From: Alphaproteobacteria bacterium
GTDB taxonomy: Bacteria; Pseudomonadota; Alphaproteobacteria; Rs-D84
Length of the DNA: 8,530 nt
Direction: 5' to 3'
NCBI GenBank assembly: GCA_017383325.1
Contig: JAFNYG010000099.1
Span: forward strand, 1-8,530
Below are positions 1 through 6,201 of this stretch, piece by piece. The stretch's first letter is position 1, and each line of letters opens with the position of its first letter. The notes under the pieces are model-generated. The model ran no database searches and was not told where the DNA came from. It saw only the letters and a program-made list of their open reading frames with translations. Made by a program: the position numbers and the translations under genes.

Positions 1-2
1 AA

Positions 3-1946
3 ATCAAGACCGCAGAACGTTCTTCATATAACGCGGCAACAATCGGCGCCGATGTTCAGCGTATGTTAACGGTCTATCAGCGCCAGGGTTATTTCGGCAC
101 CAAGATAGAGCCACAAAAAATAGAACTGCCGGACAATCGTGTTAACATTGTCTATGAAATTACCGAAGGGCACCCGACCTGGATAACGGATATCAAGTTC
201 GAAGGAAATAAGAAATTTTCTGACCGCACACTGCGTGGTGAAATCTTGTCCCAAGAACACGCCTGGTGGCGTTTTATGAGCCAGTTTGACACATTTGACG
301 AAGACAGAATTCAATACGACGGTCAAATGTTGCGCCAGTTTTATTTGCGTAATGGCTATGTTGATTTTAATGTGACGGACACATCTGGCACATTTACCCC
401 CGATCGCCAATATTATTCGGTTGTATTCACCGTTGACGAAGGAAATCAATACGATTTTGGCAAATTAACTGTGGACAATCCGTTCCCGGATGTGCCGACT
501 GATGAATTGATGGATGCCATTGTTATGAAGTCTGGCGACACATACAATGTTGACGAAGTAGACGAAACATTATCTGCCCTGCGCAGTGCCGTTGCGGACT
601 ATGGATACGCATTTATCAATGTTGAACCCATCCCAACCAAGAACCCAGATGATAAAACAATTGACCTGGTGTTCAAGATTCAAAAGACAAATCGCATTTA
701 CCTGAATTCGATTAATATTTTGGGAAATGTTCGTACATTTGATTTTGTGATACACCAATCATTACCGATGCGTGCGGGCGATCCATTTTCATTACAGACA
801 ATAGAAGAGGGGCGTCAAAAATTAATGCGTACACGCTATTTCAAAGACGTCCAGATGGTCCCAACACGTGTTGCTGATTCCAATATGATGAATCTGGATG
901 TCAAGGTCGAAGAACAACCAACAGGTGAACTGTCTGGTGGTTTTGGCTGGTCTAATATCAATGGTTTCATGGTTGATGCGGGCATTACCGAAAACAACTT
1001 TATGGGGCGCGGTCAAATTGTACAATTGCGTGGTTCCATTGCCGAATATCAGAAACAGGCCCTGTTCAGTTTCACCGAACCCTATTTATTTGGTCGCGCA
1101 TTGTCTGCAGGATTTGATGTTTCGTACACAATGTATAATTATTCATCCCTGGGTGGTTTTGGATATGACCGCGATTCTTTGACGGTTGCGGGGCGCATGG
1201 GGTGGCGCCTGACCGATCATTGGACGCAAAATGTACGCCTGTCTGCCGCATTCGACCAGAATTATGATCTCCAGGCTGACGATGGCTGGCAGGATGCGAA
1301 TTTATATACCTTGGGTACTAATTTCAGATACCACAATCTGGACACAAACTTTGCCCAGAACACACATACGGGTGTGGTTGCAAATTTAGGTATTGCGTAC
1401 ACTGGCTTTGGTGGCACAGAAAGCTATATGCGATACAGCGCCGACATTATCGGCATGGTAAAATTCTGGGATGACCGGTGGCAGTTGCGTTCCTCGCTGG
1501 ACTTTGGCTATTTACAGCCATTGGATGGCGATTACATATCGCGTGTTTATCGCTATTTCTTGGGCGGTGAAAGTTTGCGCGGTTTTGACGTGGCGGGTGT
1601 TGGATCGCGTTTGTGGTATAATTCGACATATGCGTTGGGGGGCTTGTGGAAATTAAACGGTTCGACCCAATTGAATTTCCCTGTGTTTATTCCAGACGAA
1701 TATCAGATCAAGGGCTTTGTATTCTTTGATTATGGTGTTTTGGGAAAGCCACCAGAAAAAGAATATACCGACCCTGTATACAATATGCCAAATGACATCG
1801 ATGATTCATGGCGCACATCTGTTGGTGTTGGTGTTTATTGGAATACGCCAATGGGGCCGATGAATTTCAGTTGGGGCTGGCCGTTAAAGATGAACAAATA
1901 CGATCGCGAACAGCGATTCCTGTTGTCATTTGAAACACAGTTTTAG
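3..1946 (+). CDS. bamA: Outer membrane protein assembly factor BamA, 5'-truncated by the window edge
   Basis: BamA is the barrel subunit of the Bam complex, which folds and inserts beta-barrel proteins into the outer membrane. The reading frame is already open at base 3 and no start is visible, so 647 C-terminal residues are present. The signal peptide, POTRA1 and part of POTRA2 (perhaps 110-150 residues) lie upstream. In fragment numbering I see the end of POTRA2 (1-57, closing in VYEITEG), POTRA3 (about 58-148, starting ITDIKFEGNKKFSDRTLRGE), POTRA4 (about 149-228) and POTRA5 (about 229-305, with INILGNVRT and the TRYFKDV helix). The 16-strand barrel runs from about 307 to the end. It carries the loop-6 motif LRGF (525-528, the family's VRGF/Y) followed by GVGSR, and ends in an aromatic residue (SFETQF), the usual barrel C-terminal signal. 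The gene appears intact to its TAG. It is not followed by skp/lpxD as in many proteobacteria; a new promoter begins three bases after the stop. Confidence 0.96.
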   Translation: MKTAERSSYNAATIGADVQRMLTVYQRQGYFGTKIEPQKIELPDNRVNIVYEITEGHPTWITDIKFEGNKKFSDRTLRGEILSQEHAWWRFMSQFDTFDEDRIQYDGQMLRQFYLRNGYVDFNVTDTSGTFTPDRQYYSVVFTVDEGNQYDFGKLTVDNPFPDVPTDELMDAIVMKSGDTYNVDEVDETLSALRSAVADYGYAFINVEPIPTKNPDDKTIDLVFKIQKTNRIYLNSINILGNVRTFDFVIHQSLPMRAGDPFSLQTIEEGRQKLMRTRYFKDVQMVPTRVADSNMMNLDVKVEEQPTGELSGGFGWSNINGFMVDAGITENNFMGRGQIVQLRGSIAEYQKQALFSFTEPYLFGRALSAGFDVSYTMYNYSSLGGFGYDRDSLTVAGRMGWRLTDHWTQNVRLSAAFDQNYDLQADDGWQDANLYTLGTNFRYHNLDTNFAQNTHTGVVANLGIAYTGFGGTESYMRYSADIIGMVKFWDDRWQLRSSLDFGYLQPLDGDYISRVYRYFLGGESLRGFDVAGVGSRLWYNSTYALGGLWKLNGSTQLNFPVFIPDEYQIKGFVFFDYGVLGKPPEKEYTDPVYNMPNDIDDSWRTSVGVGVYWNTPMGPMNFSWGWPLKMNKYDREQRFLLSFETQF

Positions 1947-1948
1947 TC

Positions 1949-1978
1949 TTGACGTGGATTATAAAAATTGCGTATACT
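1949..1978 (+). promoter_or_regulatory. Sigma-70-like promoter for the virB7/virB8-like gene string
   Basis: A -35 element TTGACG (1949-1954) and a -10 element TATACT (1973-1978) are separated by 18 bp. They fall in the short gap between the bamA stop and the next gene. Transcription would start near 1985, leaving a leader of about 20 bases that contains the G-rich ribosome binding site. I see no hairpin terminator after bamA, so read-through from bamA may also contribute. The assignment rests on hexamer match and position only. Confidence 0.6.
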
Positions 1979-2006
1979 TTAAATATCAGGAAAGGGGGAC
2001 ATACAC

Positions 2007-2153
2007 ATGAAAAAAATATTTTTGGGCATTTTTGTTGCATTATGCCTTGCCGGCTGTGGCCAGGTTTATGACCGTGAACCGGTTGGCGTTGGCTATGATA
2101 ATAATGAATTAAAGTTAAGTCCATGTGCCTGCATCATGGTATACCAGGCCTAG
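2007..2153 (+). CDS. Small lipoprotein, candidate VirB7-like component
   Basis: This 48-residue ORF is preceded by a strong ribosome binding site (AAGGGGG at 1992-1998, 8 bases before the ATG). The N-terminus is a lipoprotein signal: MKK, a hydrophobic stretch, then the lipobox LAGC with the lipidated Cys at residue 17. The mature chain would be about 32 residues, with Gly/Tyr/Asp-rich middle and two more cysteines at 40 and 42 near the C-terminus (SPCACIMVYQA). Size, lipobox and position just before virB8-like genes match VirB7, the small outer-membrane lipoprotein that pairs with VirB9 in type IV secretion cores. VirB7 proteins are too short and variable for a sure sequence call, so the VirB7 role is inferred from context. 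That it is a real lipoprotein gene is much more certain. Confidence 0.8.
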   Translation: MKKIFLGIFVALCLAGCGQVYDREPVGVGYDNNELKLSPCACIMVYQA

Positions 2154-2170
2154 TATGCAATCTTGATTCT

Positions 2171-2182
2171 GGAACAGGGGGG
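2171..2182 (+). promoter_or_regulatory. G-rich ribosome binding site that fixes a TTG start
   Basis: The run GGAACAGGGGGG ends 8 bases before the TTG at 2191. Five or six consecutive G can pair with the CCUCC anti-Shine-Dalgarno with one G-U wobble. The in-frame ATG at 2155 is cut off by a TGA at 2164, and the next in-frame ATG (2257) would remove the whole cytoplasmic tail and lacks such a site, so TTG at 2191 is the best start. Confidence 0.65.
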
Positions 2183-2190
2183 ACAGAATT

Positions 2191-2889
2191 TTGAGATATC
2201 CAGACGAATTTAACACATCTACATTTCCGGCGGGGCCGCGTATTGCGTCGACCCGCATGTTGTCTATTTTTATAATGGTTGTGTTTTTTTTGATAATATG
2301 TTCGTGTGGTTTATTGCTGTGGGTCCAGCGTTCGACCCAGGTTCATCCGTTTTTAGTATCCATTAACGGCATTACAGGCCAATGGGAAGTTGTCGGACAC
2401 CAACATGGTAATGTACGTGAATTGTCTACGGATCAAACATTACAGGAATCGCTTGTCGGCAAATTTGTTCGCAATTGGTTCTGGATTGCCGAAAATCAGG
2501 ATATTAATACGGCACGTTGGGACAAATGTGACCGTACGGCCGATTGTGCGCCTGAAAATAAAAGCGGTGTTGAAACCGGGGCGTGCGGAATCTATTGCCT
2601 GACGGGGGACGAAATGTTTTCGCATTTTCTGACTGATGTAAAGCCTGGGTATCAGTCGCGTGTACTTGACGGTGAAACATGGCGCGTGGACATGTCGTCA
2701 ATTCAAATATTGCCAATTGGCGATGTTGCGCCTGCTGGTGGTACATGGCAAATCCGTGCAAAAATCATATCGAACAAGACCGCGCCAATTACGGTTTTGG
2801 CATATGCGACAATTGGGCGAGATATGGACGCATATCCACAAACATTGGGGTACTATGTGGCTGACTTTAACGCATATAAGATGAACTGA
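2191..2889 (+). CDS. VirB8-like type IV secretion inner-membrane protein, Cys-rich variant
   Basis: VirB8 is a bitopic inner-membrane protein whose periplasmic NTF2-like domain helps assemble the type IV secretion channel. This 232-residue protein has the right plan: a cytoplasmic tail (1-22), one membrane helix (about 23-46), then a periplasmic domain opening with HPFLVSINGITGQWEVV (52-68), a common VirB8-type entry strand. It ends with LGYYVADFNAY (219-229), like the family's closing NPxGFxVxxY segment. FVRNWFWI (92-99) fits the first long helix. An unusual insert at 113-136 holds four cysteines (113, 119, 132, 136), which could form two disulfides in the periplasm. Start is TTG, supported by the upstream G-rich site. 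The stop overlaps the next start by one base (TGATG), suggesting translational coupling. Family assignment is from fold pattern and motifs by eye; exact subfamily (VirB8, TrbF, DotI/IcmL) is not settled. Confidence 0.75.
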   Translation: MRYPDEFNTSTFPAGPRIASTRMLSIFIMVVFFLIICSCGLLLWVQRSTQVHPFLVSINGITGQWEVVGHQHGNVRELSTDQTLQESLVGKFVRNWFWIAENQDINTARWDKCDRTADCAPENKSGVETGACGIYCLTGDEMFSHFLTDVKPGYQSRVLDGETWRVDMSSIQILPIGDVAPAGGTWQIRAKIISNKTAPITVLAYATIGRDMDAYPQTLGYYVADFNAYKMN

Positions 2890-3530
2890 TGAAAAAGTTG
2901 ATAATGTTTTTTTCGGGTTTATTGTTATTGGCGCTGATGTTTGGTGCCCTGGTTGTTGCGGGTGTAATTTACGATACGGGCGCCAAGACGACAATCGATA
3001 CATATTTTTTTCAGCCCGACGATAACGCAGGCCGTCGTCCTGGGGTTCCTGTGACTGATGTCGCGTTGGGGCCGAACAAGATGCGTGATTTGCTGATATC
3101 AAAATACATAACAGAATATTTTTATGTCATGCCCGATCTATCAGATGTACAGCGCCGTCGCGAAGGGCGCACGTCATTATCCTATATGTCTACGTCAAAT
3201 GTTTTTTCCGCATGGCTAGAAAATGTTGCGCCGCAAATATCAGAACTGGCTGCGTCTGGTGCATTACGTACTGTATCTTTGGTATCTGTTACCCCGGACG
3301 CCAATAATAATTATTGGGCGGTTGAATATGAATTGCGAACATGGCGCGTTCCAAATAATTTTAATATCAAGCCCGAGATTACGCGTGGTACCATATACAT
3401 GGCGATAATTTATGAACCTGACATGCGTAAAACTGTTCGGAACCGGCCGGTCGAAGACTTCCTGGAATCTGGTAACGATCCTGCGGCTGCGTTCAGGTTT
3501 GGTGTTATTGATGTTGCATCGCATGAGTAA
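2889..3530 (+). CDS. Second VirB8-like type IV secretion inner-membrane protein
   Basis: This 213-residue protein has the same architecture as the gene before it but little direct sequence identity. It has a very short cytoplasmic end (MKK), one membrane helix (about 4-27), then a periplasmic domain of about 185 residues. The segment KMRDLLISKYITEYFYVMPD (64-83) resembles the first helix of VirB8 (the pattern xxLVxxYVxxRexY). YWAVEYELRTW (142-152) looks like a central strand pair, and DPAAAFRFGVIDV (197-209) corresponds to the closing NPxGFxVxxY segment. It has no cysteines, unlike its neighbour. Translation probably couples to the upstream gene through the TGATG overlap. Duplicated virB8 paralogues are known in Rickettsiales type IV systems, so the pair may form a mixed oligomer; that is inference. 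Confidence 0.7.
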   Translation: MKKLIMFFSGLLLLALMFGALVVAGVIYDTGAKTTIDTYFFQPDDNAGRRPGVPVTDVALGPNKMRDLLISKYITEYFYVMPDLSDVQRRREGRTSLSYMSTSNVFSAWLENVAPQISELAASGALRTVSLVSVTPDANNNYWAVEYELRTWRVPNNFNIKPEITRGTIYMAIIYEPDMRKTVRNRPVEDFLESGNDPAAAFRFGVIDVASHE

Positions 3531-3549
3531 AATGGGAATAATATAGTAT

Positions 3550-4329
3550 ATGAAACAAGTGCTGAAATTTTTAATGATTTTGTATATCGCATCTATTTCG
3601 CATGCGTATGCGGAAGCTGACGCATTTGATTTTAACAAAATCGCCATCATAGACAGTTCAGATCCCGACATTACAATGGATTCTGTGGAATTGAATTCCG
3701 GGGAGGATATTGCATCGGTTGGTGGATTTGATATTGCAGGGATTATGTTGGGCATGTCGTTCGATGATGTTTATACATTGTTCTTTCGTGAACATGGATT
3801 ATACGCGCCACGCGAAAAAAACAGTATAATTTACACCATACATCCTGACTGGAAATACAATCTGGATTATGAATGTCGGTCCCAGGGAACGGTGGCACCG
3901 GCTGAGCTGGAAAAATGTATCAACAGTTTGGCGCGCAATCGTGGTCTGCTTTACGCGTCTGAATTACATCTGGAACGTCAAAATACCGGCGAAACAATTA
4001 TTGTATATTTTACCAGCAATGCGACCGACAACCGCGTGTATCGTGTTGTGTATAACAACGACGTTAATGAAATAGAAGGGGCGGCCGAAAAATTCGCCAA
4101 ACAGCGCGAGAATAAGATACTGGTATTCTGGCAAAACGTTCTGGACAAATATGGCAAGCCAAATTCCGGAACCGATCATTGGATATCCAGTACAAATTCA
4201 TACGATCCGATGTTGATTGCATACTATGGTGCACTGGATTTGGTCGATAATGGTCGCAATGCGTCTGATTTGGTCAAGAATATTCAGTCTGCGCGCGAAA
4301 ACTTTCGGGCGAAACCATATGCATTCTAA
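3550..4329 (+). CDS. Secreted protein of unknown function in the VirB8-like operon
   Basis: I do not recognise this 259-residue protein. Residues 1-21 form a typical Sec signal peptide with a likely cleavage after AYA, so it should be periplasmic or exported. There is no lipobox and no further membrane segment. The segment FDIAGIMLGMSFDDVYTLF (60-78) resembles the first helix-strand unit of small BamE/SmpA-like or GxxLGMs-type periplasmic domains, and VLDKYGKP (197-204) with a following Trp recalls the second half of such proteins. This is a weak resemblance. Cys109 and Cys123 could form a local disulfide. The gene begins 19 bases after the second virB8-like gene with only a poor ribosome binding site (GGGAA, about 12 bases upstream), and its end overlaps yraN by 11 bases. 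Its place suggests a partner of the VirB7/VirB8-like proteins. That remains inference. Confidence 0.8.
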   Translation: MKQVLKFLMILYIASISHAYAEADAFDFNKIAIIDSSDPDITMDSVELNSGEDIASVGGFDIAGIMLGMSFDDVYTLFFREHGLYAPREKNSIIYTIHPDWKYNLDYECRSQGTVAPAELEKCINSLARNRGLLYASELHLERQNTGETIIVYFTSNATDNRVYRVVYNNDVNEIEGAAEKFAKQRENKILVFWQNVLDKYGKPNSGTDHWISSTNSYDPMLIAYYGALDLVDNGRNASDLVKNIQSARENFRAKPYAF

Positions 4330-4669
4330 GACATCGTATTCCAAGGGTTTATTTGCTGAATTTATGGCGCGTAATTATTTACGCCTGCATGGGTTCAGGA
4401 TCATTGCGTCGCGTTATATTACTGGGCGCAACACCCATCGCGCAGAAATTGATATAATTGCCCGTCGTGGAAAATTACTAGTTTTTATCGAGGTAAAGAA
4501 TCGCCCCTGCATAACGTCGGCATGCGATGCCGTCACCGCGTCCCAGGCCATACGTCTGCGTCGCGCAGCGGAAACATACCTTGCCCGTACGTGGTGGTGT
4601 GGCGACGCACGCTTTGATATTATTGCCGTGTGCGGTCTGCGAATTCATTGGATGAAAAATGCCATATAA
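4319..4669 (+). CDS. yraN: YraN / UPF0102 family protein (endonuclease-like fold)
   Basis: The 116-residue product matches the UPF0102 family, small cytoplasmic proteins with a restriction-endonuclease-like PD-(D/E)xK fold whose cellular role is poorly known. Visible hallmarks are the N-terminal helix KGLFAEFMARNYLRLHGF (8-25), the core AEIDIIARRGKLLVFIEVKNR (about 38-58) carrying the expected acidic and lysine residues (E-x-D, then E-V-K), and the C-terminal RFDIIAV strand followed by the common ending NAI. An AEID replaces the more usual GEID. I choose the ATG at 4319, which gives the normal family length; the frame stays open back to an ATG at 4217, but that would add 34 unrelated residues inside the upstream gene. 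The start overlaps the preceding gene by 11 bases and has no clear ribosome binding site, so translation is probably coupled. Confidence 0.9.
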   Translation: MHSKTSYSKGLFAEFMARNYLRLHGFRIIASRYITGRNTHRAEIDIIARRGKLLVFIEVKNRPCITSACDAVTASQAIRLRRAAETYLARTWWCGDARFDIIAVCGLRIHWMKNAI

Positions 4670-4672
4670 TTA

Positions 4673-4701
4673 TTGAAAATATGATTTAATTCATGTATAA
4701 T
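4673..4701 (+). promoter_or_regulatory. Near-consensus sigma-70 promoter for the 49-residue lipoprotein gene
   Basis: The -35 element TTGAAA (4673-4678) and a perfect -10 TATAAT (4696-4701) are separated by exactly 17 bp. This is the best promoter match in the window. Transcription would start near 4708, giving a leader of about 28 bases with a canonical AAGGAG ribosome binding site (4725-4730), five bases before the ATG. It begins four bases after the yraN stop, with no terminator between. Confidence 0.8.
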
Positions 4702-4735
4702 CCAACTGTTCATTTTTAACACAAAAGGAGAACAC

Positions 4736-4885
4736 ATGAAAAAAGCATTATTGGCACTGTTTGCCGTTTTGACATTAAGCGCATGCATGGGACATTACAA
4801 ATCAGGTAACTGTGAATATGAATTCCTGTTGCACAAAGATATTTCTGTTTCAAAAATCATTGGTAACGTAACTGGTGGTTGTTAA
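4736..4885 (+). CDS. Small lipoprotein of unknown function, separately transcribed
   Basis: This 49-residue ORF has its own strong promoter, a canonical AAGGAG site five bases before the ATG and an intrinsic terminator six bases after its TAA, so it is very likely a real and well-expressed gene. Residues 1-16 form a lipoprotein signal with the lipobox LSAC (lipidated Cys17). The mature peptide is about 33 residues: a short polar part, then GNCEYEFLLHKDIS, and an ending VTGGC with cysteine as the very last residue. Cys26 and Cys49 could form a disulfide. Residue after the lipidated Cys is Met, not Asp, so by the E. coli +2 rule sorting to the outer membrane is favoured. It is similar in size to entericidins but lacks their Gly/Ala-rich helix, so I do not use that name. 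Function is unknown. Confidence 0.85.
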   Translation: MKKALLALFAVLTLSACMGHYKSGNCEYEFLLHKDISVSKIIGNVTGGC

Positions 4886-4890
4886 TAAAT

Positions 4891-4913
4891 ACCCGCTTTT
4901 CAGCGGGTTTTTT
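4891..4913 (+). terminator. Intrinsic terminator between convergent genes
   Basis: A 7-bp stem (ACCCGCT at 4891-4897 with AGCGGGT at 4902-4908), a TTTC loop and a run of six T (4908-4913) form a textbook Rho-independent terminator for the 49-residue lipoprotein gene. It probably also ends transcripts that read through from the VirB8-like string and yraN. The T-run overlaps the stop codon of the convergent protease gene (4912-4914). In the opposite direction the stem is followed by TATTTATT, so it may also work, more weakly, for the - strand operon. Confidence 0.92.
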
Positions 4914-6201
4914 ATTTCAGAATATCACCGGATTTAATATATTCTGCATCGTCTTTGTCCAGATTTTTTTGCGCGCGCCTGGCATATGTTTTTGCCACAT
5001 CTTTTTTGCCAATCATATTGTTGAACTCTGCCAATGCCCATGCGTTTCGTCCTGGGTCTGTATCGCCATATGCACGCGCCAAAACCCAGTACGCCAACGG
5101 CGCAGGTTCGGCCAGTGTCGCGCGTTTGCACAGTTCAATGGCACGCGTATTATCCCCGGTCTTTTTTCTTTCTGTCAGTACCAATGCCAGTGCCGTTTGA
5201 ATCTGTGGTGCGTTTCCCGCCAATTCCAAAGATTTTTCATATGCGACAACACTGTCATCATAATGCCCAAATTGATATTCTATATCCCCCAACAATTCAT
5301 AAAAGTAAGGGTTGTCTGGATTTCGTGATATCAGTGTCATTGTGCCGACCCGCGCCCCGTCCAGATTTCCCCCGCGCATATTTGCGATTGCGCGCGCATA
5401 AATTGCCGCGTCCGATTTATCACGGGCCGGGTATTTTTCGCGTACCTGTTTTGCTTCATCCAGATATCCAATTAACTTGGCCTGTACCAATTCATATTCA
5501 TGATTATCCGTTTTATCCCAGTTTTTGTTTTCATTAATTTGTGCAATACGTTCCCGGACATTGTTCAGTCTTTCTGTGGTCAGTGGGTGATTTACCCGAT
5601 TTGGATTAATGCGTGATTCCATTGCTCCCGTCAGTTCCCGCATTTGTTCAAAAACACTGATAAACCCATTTGGGTTTTGATTTGCGCGCACCATCAAATC
5701 CACACCCATGTTATCCGCGATGCGTTCTTCGTCACGCGTAAACGCCAGCATCGATTGTTGGGCTACACCAGATGACCCCGCCAACACCCCAGCCCCCAGT
5801 GATGGGTTCCCGCCTGCGACCATCAGTCCAATTCCCAACGCCTGAATCAGCATTGTGCGCTTCATTTCTGCAGCCATTCTGTCCGACATCTGCGCCATGT
5901 GTCCACCCAATGTATGCCCCAGTTCATGCGCCACCACCGCCTGCAATGCGTTTGGTGTTTTTATTTGTTTTAACAAACCTGTGTACACAAAGATGTCTTC
6001 GCCACCCATAACAAATGCATTAAAATCATCGTCGTCAACAATGTGTATTTTCATTCGGTCTTGTGGGATATTTGCTGCGCGCGCCAATGGTTCAACCAGC
6101 CGGCCAATTACACGTTCTGTTTCTGTGTCGTTAATCAGCGACGCTGCCACAGCCGGCGCAACAAAAAAAACAGATGTTAAAAATACAAGAATCTTATGCA
6201 C
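4912..6201 (-). CDS. Periplasmic M48 zinc metalloprotease with TPR-like repeats (BepA-type)
   Basis: BepA-type proteases sit in the periplasm and degrade or help assemble outer-membrane proteins stalled at the Bam and Lpt machines. From the GTG start at 6201 the protein has 429 residues. Residues 1-20 are a signal peptide, with likely cleavage after AVA. The zinc motif HELGH is at 92-96 and the third-ligand motif EERIAD at about 158-163, before a helical stretch. Helix-turn repeats of TPR type follow from about residue 255 to 415, for example NPYFYELLGDIEYQFGHYDD. A longer frame opens with TTG at 6222, but only the GTG places the signal sequence at the N-terminus, and a GGGGTGG site lies upstream of it. 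The start overlaps the recG stop by 8 bases, implying coupled translation. E. coli BepA is 487 residues, so this is a slightly shorter relative; orthology with BepA rather than another M48 member is probable, not proven. Confidence 0.93.
   Translation of the reverse strand: MHKILVFLTSVFFVAPAVAASLINDTETERVIGRLVEPLARAANIPQDRMKIHIVDDDDFNAFVMGGEDIFVYTGLLKQIKTPNALQAVVAHELGHTLGGHMAQMSDRMAAEMKRTMLIQALGIGLMVAGGNPSLGAGVLAGSSGVAQQSMLAFTRDEERIADNMGVDLMVRANQNPNGFISVFEQMRELTGAMESRINPNRVNHPLTTERLNNVRERIAQINENKNWDKTDNHEYELVQAKLIGYLDEAKQVREKYPARDKSDAAIYARAIANMRGGNLDGARVGTMTLISRNPDNPYFYELLGDIEYQFGHYDDSVVAYEKSLELAGNAPQIQTALALVLTERKKTGDNTRAIELCKRATLAEPAPLAYWVLARAYGDTDPGRNAWALAEFNNMIGKKDVAKTYARRAQKNLDKDDAEYIKSGDILK

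Noticed and set aside
4217..4318. N-terminal extension of YraN from an ATG at 4217
   Set aside because: The extra 34 residues overlap the upstream gene in another frame, do not resemble UPF0102, and would make the protein longer than the family norm.
4736..4885. Entericidin-type bacteriolytic lipoprotein
   Set aside because: Size and lipobox fit, but the mature part lacks the entericidin Gly/Ala-rich helical pattern and carries extra cysteines, including the last residue.
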